In this document: in pieces, positions 1-6,942 of the stretch
Layout: every line of letters begins with the position of its first letter
Numbering within the stretch: the stretch's first letter is position 1
Assembly (NCBI GenBank): GCA_003542955.1
Contig: DPJP01000117.1
Span: 1-9,903, forward strand
From: Armatimonadota bacterium
GTDB lineage: Bacteria > Armatimonadota > Zipacnadia > Zipacnadales > UBA11051
Length of the DNA: 9,903 bases
Reading direction: 5' to 3'
Notes under the pieces: model-generated
The model's database searches: none
The model's input: the letters and a program-made list of their open reading frames with translations, nothing else
Told to the model about the DNA's origin: nothing
Program-made: the position numbers and the translations under genes

Positions 1-41
1 AACCCTTCGAGCGCGACCTGCGGGTCCGTATCGACAGACAT
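1..41 (-). CDS. Start of a divergent, unidentified gene (partial)
   Basis: On the minus strand an ATG at 41-39 opens a frame reading MSVDTDPQVALEG that stays open to the window edge. A strong Shine-Dalgarno GGAGG (51-47) lies 5 nt upstream of this ATG, which is the main reason to call it a gene start. Only 13 complete codons are visible, so no family can be assigned. The peptide is hydrophilic and acidic with no signal-peptide character, so a cytoplasmic product is likely. It is transcribed away from the GH31 gene, with about 420 bp between the two starts. A regulator or another sugar-metabolism gene would be a common arrangement, but nothing in the visible residues shows that. Confidence 0.6.
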   Translation of the reverse strand, partial: MSVDTDPQVALEG

Positions 42-44
42 GGT

Positions 45-51
45 CTCCTCC
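45..51 (-). promoter_or_regulatory. Shine-Dalgarno of the divergent gene
   Basis: Read on the minus strand this is GGAGGAG followed by ACC and the ATG. The core GGAGG sits 5 nt from the start. It decides the start at position 41, because only 13 codons of the gene are visible to support it otherwise. Confidence 0.6.
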
Positions 52-112
52 AGATGGTATTGGTGGCCTGAATGACACCGTCAATGCTCTCACACCCTTC
101 GTGTGGTGATAT

Positions 113-128
113 CCGCCCACGCGGGCGG
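113..128. other. Small perfect hairpin in the divergent region
   Basis: CCGCCC (113-118) and GGGCGG (123-128) form a perfect 6-bp stem around the tetraloop ACGC. No T-run follows on either strand, so it is not a standard terminator. It lies 72 bp upstream of the leftward start and could be an operator or chance structure in GC-rich DNA. Confidence 0.35.
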
Positions 129-213
129 TGTGTGGCGCTCCGGGGGCTCTGTAGCCTGGGGGTGGGGGAATGCTAGAACGAAGCATGTCCGGGTGACCCG
201 CCTCGGCCCGTTC

Positions 214-240
214 ATTCGCGCAATTCGCGTCATTCGCGGT
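214..240 (+). repeat. Three-copy tandem 9-nt repeat (ATTCGCGNN)
   Basis: Three consecutive 9-mers, ATTCGCGCA, ATTCGCGTC and ATTCGCGGT, occupy 214-222, 223-231 and 232-240. The first seven bases are identical in all three and only the last two differ. A 9-nt spacing is close to one helical turn, so tandem binding of a DNA-binding protein is possible. The array is also one arm of the larger inverted repeat at 214-310, so it may instead be part of a dispersed intergenic element. Confidence 0.75.
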
Positions 241-310
241 TTCAACGGTCGTTGCTGCCCACCACTACGCCCAACGCAACTGAACCACGGATGATGCGCA
301 TTGCGCTATC
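214..310. repeat. Imperfect 29-nt inverted repeat around a 39-nt spacer
   Basis: The reverse complement of 282-310 aligns without gaps to 214-242 with 21 of 29 identities by hand count. The best run is seven bases (GCGCAAT against the same). Both arms keep the 9-nt phasing: the right arm reads as GATAGCGCA, ATGCGCATC and ATCCGTGGT on the minus strand. The spacer (243-281) carries its own small dyad, CAACG-GT-CGTTG at 243-254. It lies wholly between genes, about 150 bp upstream of the GH31 start. It could be a REP/MITE-like dispersed palindrome or the fold of a long 5' leader. There is no T-tract after it, so an intrinsic terminator is unlikely. Confidence 0.55.
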
Positions 311-447
311 AGGGAATATGCCGCGCCGTTGGTCCGTTCTCCACGAGCTGCCGGTGATGCTCTCGCAACACCCGGCAGCGGGGAGGTGCTCACAGCCGCC
401 GGCGAGAAGGTCCCTCACATGCCGGTGGCCGTCCCACTGCCCCCCAT

Positions 448-454
448 GGGAGAG
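448..454 (+). promoter_or_regulatory. Shine-Dalgarno deciding the GH31 start
   Basis: GGGAGAG lies 8 nt before the ATG at 463 but only 2 nt before the in-frame ATG at 457. The spacing favours 463 (MFELIDQ...). The alternative adds just two residues (MT). Confidence 0.5.
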
Positions 455-462
455 CGATGACC

Positions 463-2733
463 ATGTTTGAGCTGATCGACCAGACACCATCCGGAGTCCG
501 CCTCGGTGACGGCTCCGTCACATTGGCCGTCGACTTCCTGACCCCCGAGATGCTCCGCATCCGCAAGCACGCGGGCGATGAGCCGGTCAGGCACCTGATC
601 CGCTACGAGTTCATCCGAGATGACTGGCCCGGCGAGCAGATCGCCGTGGAGCGGGCTCGGAGTGATACCCTCCTGCGCGGGAGCAAGCTCACCGTGTCAA
701 TCAGCAACGAGACCGGCGGCCTGCGCGTGCTGGACGCCTCCGGCTCCGAGTTGCTCGCCGAGGCCGAACCCGCACAGGCGGCGCCCGATACGCGGGCGAG
801 CTTCACCCTTCCGCCGGATAGGGCCTTCTTCGGGATGGGCGACCAGAACCGCGACCATCTCAACCATCGCGGACAGAAGGCCGACCTGTGGGTGCGCAAC
901 GTCACCGGCTACATCCCGATCCCACTCATCGTGACCGACGACGGCTTCGGGCTCGTGATCAGCACCACGCGCCGGGTGAAGGTCGACCTGGGGGTGGACG
1001 CGCCGGACCGCTTCGGCTTTGAGGTCGATGACGACAGCCTGGATTACTACCTGCTCTATGGTCCAACGCCGGCGGAGATCCTCGAGCGCTATACGGCGCT
1101 GAGCGGCAGGCCGCCGATGCCTCCGAAGTGGGCGATGGGGCTGTGGTTCATCTGCCGCACGCAGGCGAACTCGCGCGAGTTCCTCGATGACTGCTACGCC
1201 TTCCGGCGTGAGGGCATACCCTGTGACGCCATCGGCCTCGAGCCGGGCTGGATGGAGGTCATCTACGACTACTCGACCACCAAGGACTGGAGCAAGGAGC
1301 GCTTTCCGGTGCCCTCATACGCGCGCTACGGGGAGAGCATGTTCATCCCGGCGGCGCGGCGGATGGGCTTCAAGCCGGGGCTGTGGCTCTGCATCGACTA
1401 CGACCTCTCATACGAGGAGGAGCGGAGGCTCGGCCGGGGCGTGCGGGTGGATGAGTTCAAGGCCGAGTTCGCCGAGGGTGCGGAGGTCGATGAGCATTTC
1501 AACGCCGCCCGTCGCATGGACCCGATCACAAAGCCTGATGAGCCGTGGTTTGAGCACCTCAAGGACTTTGTGAACCAGGGCATCGACTGGTTCAAGCAGG
1601 ATGGCTCCAACCAGGTGCTGGATCACCCCGACCGCCTCTACGGCAACGGCATGCACGATGACGAGATGCACAACCTCTACCCGCTGTTGTACAACCGGCA
1701 GAAGCACGAGGGCTTCCGGGAGCATACCGGCCGCCGACCGTGGGTCTTCACCTGCGCCGGCTGGGCCGGGATGCAGGCGCACTGCTCGACGTGGACCGGC
1801 GACACCGGCGGCGGCGCGGGGCCCGCGGCCGCGTGCATGAACCTGAGCATGTCCGGGCACGGGATGACCGGCTGCGACATGGAGGTCTACACGAAGCAGG
1901 GCATCCACTTCGGCTTTCTGATGCCCTGGGCGCAGGTGAACTCCTGGAACTACTTCCGCCACCCGTGGCTGCTGGGCGATGAGCTGTTCCCCGTCTTCTA
2001 CTCCTACGCCAAGCTGCGCTACCGGCTGCTGCCGTACCTGTACTCCTGCGCGCATGAGGCCCACCAGACGGCCCTGCCGATCATGCGCGCGATGCCGCTG
2101 GCCTATCCTGATGACCGCGAGACCTTCGAGCTGCTGAGCCAGTACATGCTCGGGCCAGACCTCCTCGTCGGCGTGTTCACCGACCGGCTCTATCTGCCTG
2201 ATGGTGAATGGTACGACTTCTGGAGCAATGAGGTCGTCGCCGGCGGCCGCTGGATCGAGCCCGACGTGCCCGAAGACCGCGGCGGGGCGCTGCTGGTCCG
2301 CGCCGGAGCGATCGTCCCCACCGGCCCCGACATCGACTACGTCGGCCAGCGGCCGGATGATGAGTTGACCTTCCACGTCTACCCGGGCCCGGCGACGCAG
2401 TTCGACCTCTACGAGGATGACGGGCTCAGCCACGAATTCGAGCAGGGCGCATGCCGCATCACCCGCCTGAGCCAGGAGACAGCCGAGGGAGTGACATCGG
2501 TCGTGGTGGATGCCGCCGAGGGGGCCTTCGAAGGCGCGGTGGCCGCGCGTCGGCTCAGCTTCCTGATCCCGTTGCTCGCCCCGCCCTCCGCGGTGGCGCT
2601 CAACGGCGAGAGCCTGCCACAGGATGCCGACGAAGGCGCATTCTGGGAGTGGGACGAGGAGCTGCGCACGCTCTATGTCGACCTCGGATGGGTCGATGTG
2701 ACCGAGCGCGTCGAGGTGAGCATATCCAGGTAA
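463..2733 (+). CDS. GH31 family glycoside hydrolase (alpha-glycosidase), cytoplasmic
   Basis: This 756-residue protein has the full GH31 architecture: an N-terminal beta-sandwich (about 1-210, with GMGD at 124-127 like the FYGLGE motif), a (beta/alpha)8 barrel (about 215-560) and C-terminal beta domains (LYLPDGEWYDFWS...LLVRAGAIVPTGP...FDLYEDDG). The catalytic pair fits well. D380 in GIDWFKQDG matches the nucleophile of YicI-type alpha-xylosidases (KTD). D447 in WTGDTGG, 67 residues on, matches the acid/base (YicI spacing 66). GH31 enzymes hydrolyse alpha-linked glucose, xylose, galactose and related sugars with retention. There are departures: the usual barrel motif DxFWM reads LEPGWME (E260), and KxDxxE reads KQDGSNQ, so the substrate is uncertain. 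No signal peptide or membrane segment is present, so it probably acts on imported oligosaccharides. ATG 457 is an alternative start with poorer ribosome-site spacing. It is first of four co-oriented carbohydrate genes. Confidence 0.93.
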   Translation: MFELIDQTPSGVRLGDGSVTLAVDFLTPEMLRIRKHAGDEPVRHLIRYEFIRDDWPGEQIAVERARSDTLLRGSKLTVSISNETGGLRVLDASGSELLAEAEPAQAAPDTRASFTLPPDRAFFGMGDQNRDHLNHRGQKADLWVRNVTGYIPIPLIVTDDGFGLVISTTRRVKVDLGVDAPDRFGFEVDDDSLDYYLLYGPTPAEILERYTALSGRPPMPPKWAMGLWFICRTQANSREFLDDCYAFRREGIPCDAIGLEPGWMEVIYDYSTTKDWSKERFPVPSYARYGESMFIPAARRMGFKPGLWLCIDYDLSYEEERRLGRGVRVDEFKAEFAEGAEVDEHFNAARRMDPITKPDEPWFEHLKDFVNQGIDWFKQDGSNQVLDHPDRLYGNGMHDDEMHNLYPLLYNRQKHEGFREHTGRRPWVFTCAGWAGMQAHCSTWTGDTGGGAGPAAACMNLSMSGHGMTGCDMEVYTKQGIHFGFLMPWAQVNSWNYFRHPWLLGDELFPVFYSYAKLRYRLLPYLYSCAHEAHQTALPIMRAMPLAYPDDRETFELLSQYMLGPDLLVGVFTDRLYLPDGEWYDFWSNEVVAGGRWIEPDVPEDRGGALLVRAGAIVPTGPDIDYVGQRPDDELTFHVYPGPATQFDLYEDDGLSHEFEQGACRITRLSQETAEGVTSVVVDAAEGAFEGAVAARRLSFLIPLLAPPSAVALNGESLPQDADEGAFWEWDEELRTLYVDLGWVDVTERVEVSISR

Positions 2734-2785
2734 GGATGGTGCCACGCCGACGTATCTGCCGCACCCGGCTGACGGCATAATCGCC

Positions 2786-2820
2786 TGACCGGGCCACGGG
2801 ACCGTTGCGTGGCACCGGCA
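2786..2820 (+). other. Strong intergenic hairpin between the GH31 and lyase genes
   Basis: GCCACG (2793-2798) pairs with CGTGGC (2808-2813) around a 9-nt loop. CCGG (2789-2792) with CCGG (2815-2818) and TG with CA extend it to about 12 bp, with single bulged A residues at 2788 and 2814. No T-tract follows (the next bases are CCCCATC), so a classic Rho-independent terminator is unlikely. It could be an mRNA-stabilising or processing hairpin at the end of the GH31 message, or a leader structure for the next gene, whose ribosome site starts 55 nt downstream. Confidence 0.45.
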
Positions 2821-2875
2821 CCCCATCAGCGCGGCCTGGACGGACCCGCCACAGGCAGGATTGCGCACCGTTGAC

Positions 2876-2882
2876 GGGAGGA
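2876..2882 (+). promoter_or_regulatory. Shine-Dalgarno of the large lyase-propeller gene
   Basis: GGGAGGA with a 7-nt spacer to the ATG at 2890 is near-optimal. It fixes this start, which is followed at once by a signal peptide. Confidence 0.7.
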
Positions 2883-2889
2883 CTCTAGC

Positions 2890-5800
2890 ATGCGAATGTG
2901 CCGCTGGCTGCTCATGTTTCTGCTCTGCGGATGCTCCCACGCCGCGGTCATCACCGAACTTAAGCCGCTCTATCCCGATACCAGGATCGCCGTCGACGGA
3001 CGAGCGCAGGCCGTCATCGTCTGCCCGGAGAGCGCGGAGTTGCAGGCCGTCGCGGCTACGCTCCGCGATCGCCTCGCGGCGCTCTCCGGCGCTGAGTTTG
3101 AGGTCCTCACCGACACGGCACTCGTCGCCGATGACTGGACCGTCGATCACCAGCGCATCGGCGGGCGCACCATCCTCACAATCGGCAACTGCAACACCAA
3201 CCGGCTGCTGGCGGTGCTGTTCGGTGCCGGTTACACGGCCGAGAGTTCCGTATTCCCCGGGCCGAACGGCTATGTGATCCGGACCGTGCATGACCCCTTC
3301 GCCAACGGCGCCAACGTCCTGGTGCTTGCGGGCTCGGACGCCGCCGGTGTCGCACGCGCCGTCGAGGTCTTCCTCGAGCGCCATGCCGCCGCCCTCGCCC
3401 CGCGCATTGCCTTTACAGAGCCGATTGTCGACATCGAGTTCTCCAATGTGCCGACGCGCTTCTACCCGACCGTTACGGATTGGCAGTCCTCGAAGCGCCA
3501 GCCCCAGCACAGCAGCATCGAGTATTTCCGCCAGCTCCTCCAGCAGGCCGGGCTGATGGATGCGAACGGGACGGTGATCAGCCGGCCGGAGGGGGACCTG
3601 GTGACCGTGCTGGGGGCCATCGGCCGCATCGCCCAGAGCTACTTCTGGAATGGTGACCCGGCGCTGCCGCCGCTGATGAAGGAAGTACTGGACCGCAACC
3701 GCCACCTGTTGGCCAATGTGCCGCGGCGGGTGGAGATGGAGGGCGCGGCAGGCGCCCACACCCACTGGTGGGATGTCGTCGAGGAGCTGCCGGTCTGGAC
3801 TGACGCCGACCGCCTGCAGATCGCCAACGCCTTCTTAGCCGATGCCTCGCAGGGGTATGAGAAGCGCGCGGCCAACCAGCTTGTGCAGGAGGGCTGCGTG
3901 CAGGTGGTGGATGAGAACCACGGCACCAACTCCGCACTCAACACCTACGCGGGCTGGCAGTACTTCGACAAGTACTACGACCTGCCGGAGAGCACCTACT
4001 GGATGGATGTCGTGCGTGCGGTCTTCGCCGGGCAGAGCGCGAGCTTCCAGGTGCTCGAGGATGCCGCCGGCTACCTGTGCTATTGCCCGCGGCACGCGAT
4101 GAGCTATGCCCTCGGCAGCGCCGACCTCACCTACTTCACCCGCGGCATTGCCCGCTCGCAGGCCGAGTACATCGCCCAGGCCTGCATCAATAATCTCGGC
4201 CTCGCGAGCGGCTTCGGCGACTGCTCGTCACTGGTCGAGCCGGGGGCCTTCGAGGCCATCTCGCTCGCCGCCTGGTACTACCGCGACCCCTCCCTCACCT
4301 GGGTGATGCAGAACCAGATGCCCCAGTCATGCGGGCTGCGCACCTTCACGTACCCGATACCCTACGACCTGACGGTGCAGCCGCAAGTGCCCAGGCAGTG
4401 GAACGGGATGACCGTCTTCCCGATCTACAGGCAGACTCTGCCCAAGGGACAGGGCTCGAAGACGTTGGTCCACGACCCACCCGAGAGTGCCGGCCCGGAG
4501 TGGTTCAACAAGATAGTGTTCCGCGAGGGCTGGAGCCCCGACGAGCAGTTCCTCCTGCTCGACGGCGCCGGCAAGTTCACCCCTGTCGAGGGCTACCCCA
4601 ATGGCCCTTCCGGCCACATGCACAGTGATGTCAACAGCATCATCAACTTCACCGCCGAGGGCCGCATGTGGCTGGTGGACCACACCTACTCGGCTCGCGG
4701 CATCCAGGACCACTCGGCGCTCTATATCGCGCGCGACGGCATCGTCTCCTACCCGCAGCATGAGGCGAAGCTGCAGGAGGCTGCCGACGGCGGGGCGGTG
4801 GCGATGAGCCGCTCACTCTTCGAGGGCTTCTCGGGAGCCGACTGGGAGCGCGCCGTGTTCTGGAGGCCCGGTCGGCCCTTCGTGGTGCTCGATCGCGCCA
4901 TCGCGCGCGAGCCCGGCCACTATGTGGCGCGCTGCAGCTTCCGCGGGCTCGGCGAACACGAACTCACCCCCGGGCGGCTGCGTCTGACGCAGGCCGAGCG
5001 TTACTGCGACATCGTGCCGGACCCGCAGGCGCGCACCGATCTCGAGACCATGCAGTTCCCGACCGGCGAGGCCTGGCGGGACTACCCGCACGCCGAGCCC
5101 GTGGCGAAGGTCCTCCAGCAGGATAGGTCGGCGGTGCTGCAGCCGGGGCAGATGCTGACCTTCGCGACGCTGGTGCATGCGGCCGCCTCGACGGCGGAGC
5201 TGGATGCGGTCACGCTCACTCCCGTCTCCGACAGCGCGGTGCTGGTGCGGACAGATCAGGGCGAGTCGCTCTACGGTATCGGCTCCCCGCCCGGTGACGG
5301 CGCCGAGACCGGCACCTATGCCCTTGCCCCGGATATCGCTCTATTCGGCGGGTTGCGTCGCCTCGGGCCTGCCGACGCCCCCCTGTTGACCGCCTCCGTG
5401 CCGATCACACTCTGTATGAATGCCGGGCAGGGCGGATGGCTGGAGACTGCCGAGCCCGTCGACCTGATCCTGCCGGGGCAGGCCGCCCCCGTTCATCTGG
5501 CGGCAGGCCGTCGCGAATTGCCCGAGGGCATTACAGGTCCCGTGGTAGCGGAGTTGGTGAAGACGGCGATGGCCCGGGCCACCCAGTTGGCCGCCGCAAG
5601 GCCCCCTGCCGGAGACGGTGACCAGCAGGCTGCCTTCGGCTGGACGGCAACACCCGTCAGGCTCGGCACAGGCATCGCCGAGACCGCCATCGCCGACCTC
5701 GACGGCGACGGCGTGAATGAGTGGGTCGTGGCGGGGGAGAGGGGAGTATCGGCCTTCGCTCCCGATGGCACCGAGCGGTGGACGTTCCCGACCGAGCAGC

Positions 5801-6786
5801 CCTGCCGCAGCGTCGACGTGGGTGACATCAACGGTGACGGTATACCGGAGGTCGTGGCGGGGTGCGACGACACGAACGTGTACGCGCTGTCCGCGCGCGG
5901 GGAGCGGCTCTGGAGCTTCACCTGCAAGCCCACTACGGGCACCATCGGCCTGCCGGCGTGGGTAGACTGGCTGCGCATTGCGGATCTGGACGGAGATGGC
6001 CGACGGGAGATCGTCGCCGGCGCCAACCAGGTCCACTGCCTCGACGGCGCGGGGAATCTCAAGTGGGAGCGCTACCTGCGCGTCGCCCGCGGGATGACCT
6101 GCGGCGACTTCCTCCACGGCGAGATCACCGACATAACGGGTGACGGGGCTCCCGAGGTGTTGGCGCTGTTTCTGTACTCCTACAACCAGGCGCTGGCCTT
6201 CGATGCCGCGGGCGATATCGTGCTGCCGCCCGACTATGACAATGACCGGAAGTTCGGCATCAACATCGACCTGCCCCAGGGGTTGATGATGGCCAACGTG
6301 TTCGGCGATGACCGGCGACACTTCGTGCTGGCTGGTGCGAGCAGGATGTACGTCTACTGGGCTGACGGCGAGCATATCGGCTTCCCCGGCTTCAAGGCGG
6401 AGGGCTCCTGCGTGGCCCTGGCGAGCCTGGAGGTCGAGGGCGAGCCGCCGATCATCTTCAGCGCCGACAACATGGGCTCAGTGACCGCGCGGCGCGCGAA
6501 GGCCCCCCGGCCCGACGAGTGGATGCACTTCGACACCGTCTGGACCCTCGTCATCGGCCACAAGATCAGCCGCCTGACCACCGCCGATGTCGATGGCGAC
6601 GGTGTGGCGGAGTTGCTCATCGGTCACAAGAGCGGCGCCGTGCGGGTGGTCGATGCGCTCACGGGCGAACTAGATGCACTCTCGCCTGAGACCGGATCGC
6701 CCGTCGCTGGCTTCACCCGCGACGGCGGCAGAGTGCTCGTTCTGCACGCGGACGGCCTGGTCGAGGTGCTCTCAGCGGAGCGGTAG
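2890..6786 (+). CDS. Exported heparinase II/III-like protein fused to an FG-GAP/VCBS propeller
   Basis: This is a 1298-residue multidomain protein. Residues 1-19 are a signal peptide with a hydrophobic core (WLLMFLL). LCGC ending at C15 resembles a lipobox, though a Cys at -2 is unusual; signal peptidase I cleavage after SHA or SHAA is the alternative. About 20-176 is an alpha/beta domain like those at the N-terminus of GH67/GH20-type enzymes (ILTIGNCNTNRL...GPNGYVIRT...VLVLAGSDAAGVARAVEVFLE). About 190-540 looks like an alpha-toroid (ENHGTNSALNTYAGWQYFDKYY at 342-363). About 550-860 is a beta-sandwich with the heparinase II/III signature GHMHSDVNS (H576, H578, D580) and WLVDHTYS (D597, Y600). 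From about 925 to the end are FG-GAP/VCBS blades with five DxDGDGxxE-type calcium loops starting at 936, 979, 1032, 1081 and 1233. The family includes polysaccharide lyases that beta-eliminate uronic-acid polymers; the exact substrate is unknown. The propeller may bind glycan or anchor the enzyme at the surface. Confidence 0.85.
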   Translation: MRMCRWLLMFLLCGCSHAAVITELKPLYPDTRIAVDGRAQAVIVCPESAELQAVAATLRDRLAALSGAEFEVLTDTALVADDWTVDHQRIGGRTILTIGNCNTNRLLAVLFGAGYTAESSVFPGPNGYVIRTVHDPFANGANVLVLAGSDAAGVARAVEVFLERHAAALAPRIAFTEPIVDIEFSNVPTRFYPTVTDWQSSKRQPQHSSIEYFRQLLQQAGLMDANGTVISRPEGDLVTVLGAIGRIAQSYFWNGDPALPPLMKEVLDRNRHLLANVPRRVEMEGAAGAHTHWWDVVEELPVWTDADRLQIANAFLADASQGYEKRAANQLVQEGCVQVVDENHGTNSALNTYAGWQYFDKYYDLPESTYWMDVVRAVFAGQSASFQVLEDAAGYLCYCPRHAMSYALGSADLTYFTRGIARSQAEYIAQACINNLGLASGFGDCSSLVEPGAFEAISLAAWYYRDPSLTWVMQNQMPQSCGLRTFTYPIPYDLTVQPQVPRQWNGMTVFPIYRQTLPKGQGSKTLVHDPPESAGPEWFNKIVFREGWSPDEQFLLLDGAGKFTPVEGYPNGPSGHMHSDVNSIINFTAEGRMWLVDHTYSARGIQDHSALYIARDGIVSYPQHEAKLQEAADGGAVAMSRSLFEGFSGADWERAVFWRPGRPFVVLDRAIAREPGHYVARCSFRGLGEHELTPGRLRLTQAERYCDIVPDPQARTDLETMQFPTGEAWRDYPHAEPVAKVLQQDRSAVLQPGQMLTFATLVHAAASTAELDAVTLTPVSDSAVLVRTDQGESLYGIGSPPGDGAETGTYALAPDIALFGGLRRLGPADAPLLTASVPITLCMNAGQGGWLETAEPVDLILPGQAAPVHLAAGRRELPEGITGPVVAELVKTAMARATQLAAARPPAGDGDQQAAFGWTATPVRLGTGIAETAIADLDGDGVNEWVVAGERGVSAFAPDGTERWTFPTEQPCRSVDVGDINGDGIPEVVAGCDDTNVYALSARGERLWSFTCKPTTGTIGLPAWVDWLRIADLDGDGRREIVAGANQVHCLDGAGNLKWERYLRVARGMTCGDFLHGEITDITGDGAPEVLALFLYSYNQALAFDAAGDIVLPPDYDNDRKFGINIDLPQGLMMANVFGDDRRHFVLAGASRMYVYWADGEHIGFPGFKAEGSCVALASLEVEGEPPIIFSADNMGSVTARRAKAPRPDEWMHFDTVWTLVIGHKISRLTTADVDGDGVAELLIGHKSGAVRVVDALTGELDALSPETGSPVAGFTRDGGRVLVLHADGLVEVLSAER

Positions 6787-6927
6787 AACGGCCGAGACGC
6801 GATCGCCCGCGGATGAAGGAAACCCCGTCGCCCTTGGCCAATACCCTCTCACGCCGGGATTGCCGCCCCGGACCCCGACGGGCACGACCAGATGATGCAT
6901 CCGGGCCGGCGGCGCCCGACATCAGAC

Positions 6928-6935
6928 AGGGAGGT
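6928..6935 (+). promoter_or_regulatory. Shine-Dalgarno deciding the GH127 start
   Basis: AGGGAGGT ends 7 nt before the ATG at 6943. It selects this start over the upstream in-frame ATGs at 6892 and 6895, which lack a comparable site and would add an Arg/Pro-rich extension (MMHPGRRRPTSDREVRA) unlike the family. A CGGGC/GCCCG stem (6902-6906 / 6914-6918) lies just upstream and is too short to interpret. Confidence 0.75.
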
Positions 6936-6942
6936 ACGAGCA

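Larger units (their letters stand above)
42..462. other. Divergent intergenic region, noncoding
   Basis: About 420 bp separate the leftward start at 41 from the GH31 start at 463. The reading frames here are short, overlap one another on both strands, and lack a ribosome site joined to a recognisable protein, so I see no gene. The region must hold promoters for both directions, but I found no convincing -35/-10 pair. It contains several dyads: 5-bp arms at 91-95/101-105, a perfect 6-bp hairpin at 113-128, an 11-bp dyad centred on 195 (190-200), and a CAACG/CGTTG dyad at 243-254. Its largest element is the inverted repeat at 214-310. Any of the small dyads could be an operator; in GC-rich DNA several are expected by chance. 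Confidence 0.6.

Noticed and set aside
54..84. TTGACG (minus strand, 84-79) with TACCAT (59-54) as a promoter for the divergent gene
   Set aside because: The spacing is 19 bp, the -10 match is weak, and the implied transcription start would fall within the Shine-Dalgarno, leaving no usable leader.
252..470. A 72-residue frame in the leader overlapping the GH31 start, as a possible upstream gene
   Set aside because: It has no ribosome site, is Pro/Arg/Ser-rich, and includes part of the inverted repeat; most likely chance.
2734..2889. The gaps 2734-2889 and 6787-6942 are both exactly 156 bp, suggesting a duplicated spacer
   Set aside because: Comparing the two by eye shows no alignable similarity beyond the ribosome sites; equal length is coincidence.
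1408..3765. A 785-codon open frame on the minus strand across the end of the GH31 gene and the start of the lyase gene
   Set aside because: It lies antisense to two well-supported genes and crosses their intergenic gap. Its translation is His/Arg/Val/Gly-rich low-complexity sequence with no recognisable domain, as expected opposite GC-rich codons.
5341..6375. A 344-codon minus-strand frame inside the propeller region
   Set aside because: It is fully antisense to the FG-GAP blades, and its repetitive Val/Asp/Ala composition mirrors the repeated sense codons; no family resemblance or ribosome site.
3065..6806. Two copies of GCGATCGC (3065-3072 and 6799-6806), identical to the cyanobacterial HIP1 palindrome
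   Set aside because: Two copies of a GC-rich 8-mer in 10 kb are too few for HIP1-like enrichment, and nothing else suggests Cyanobacteria.
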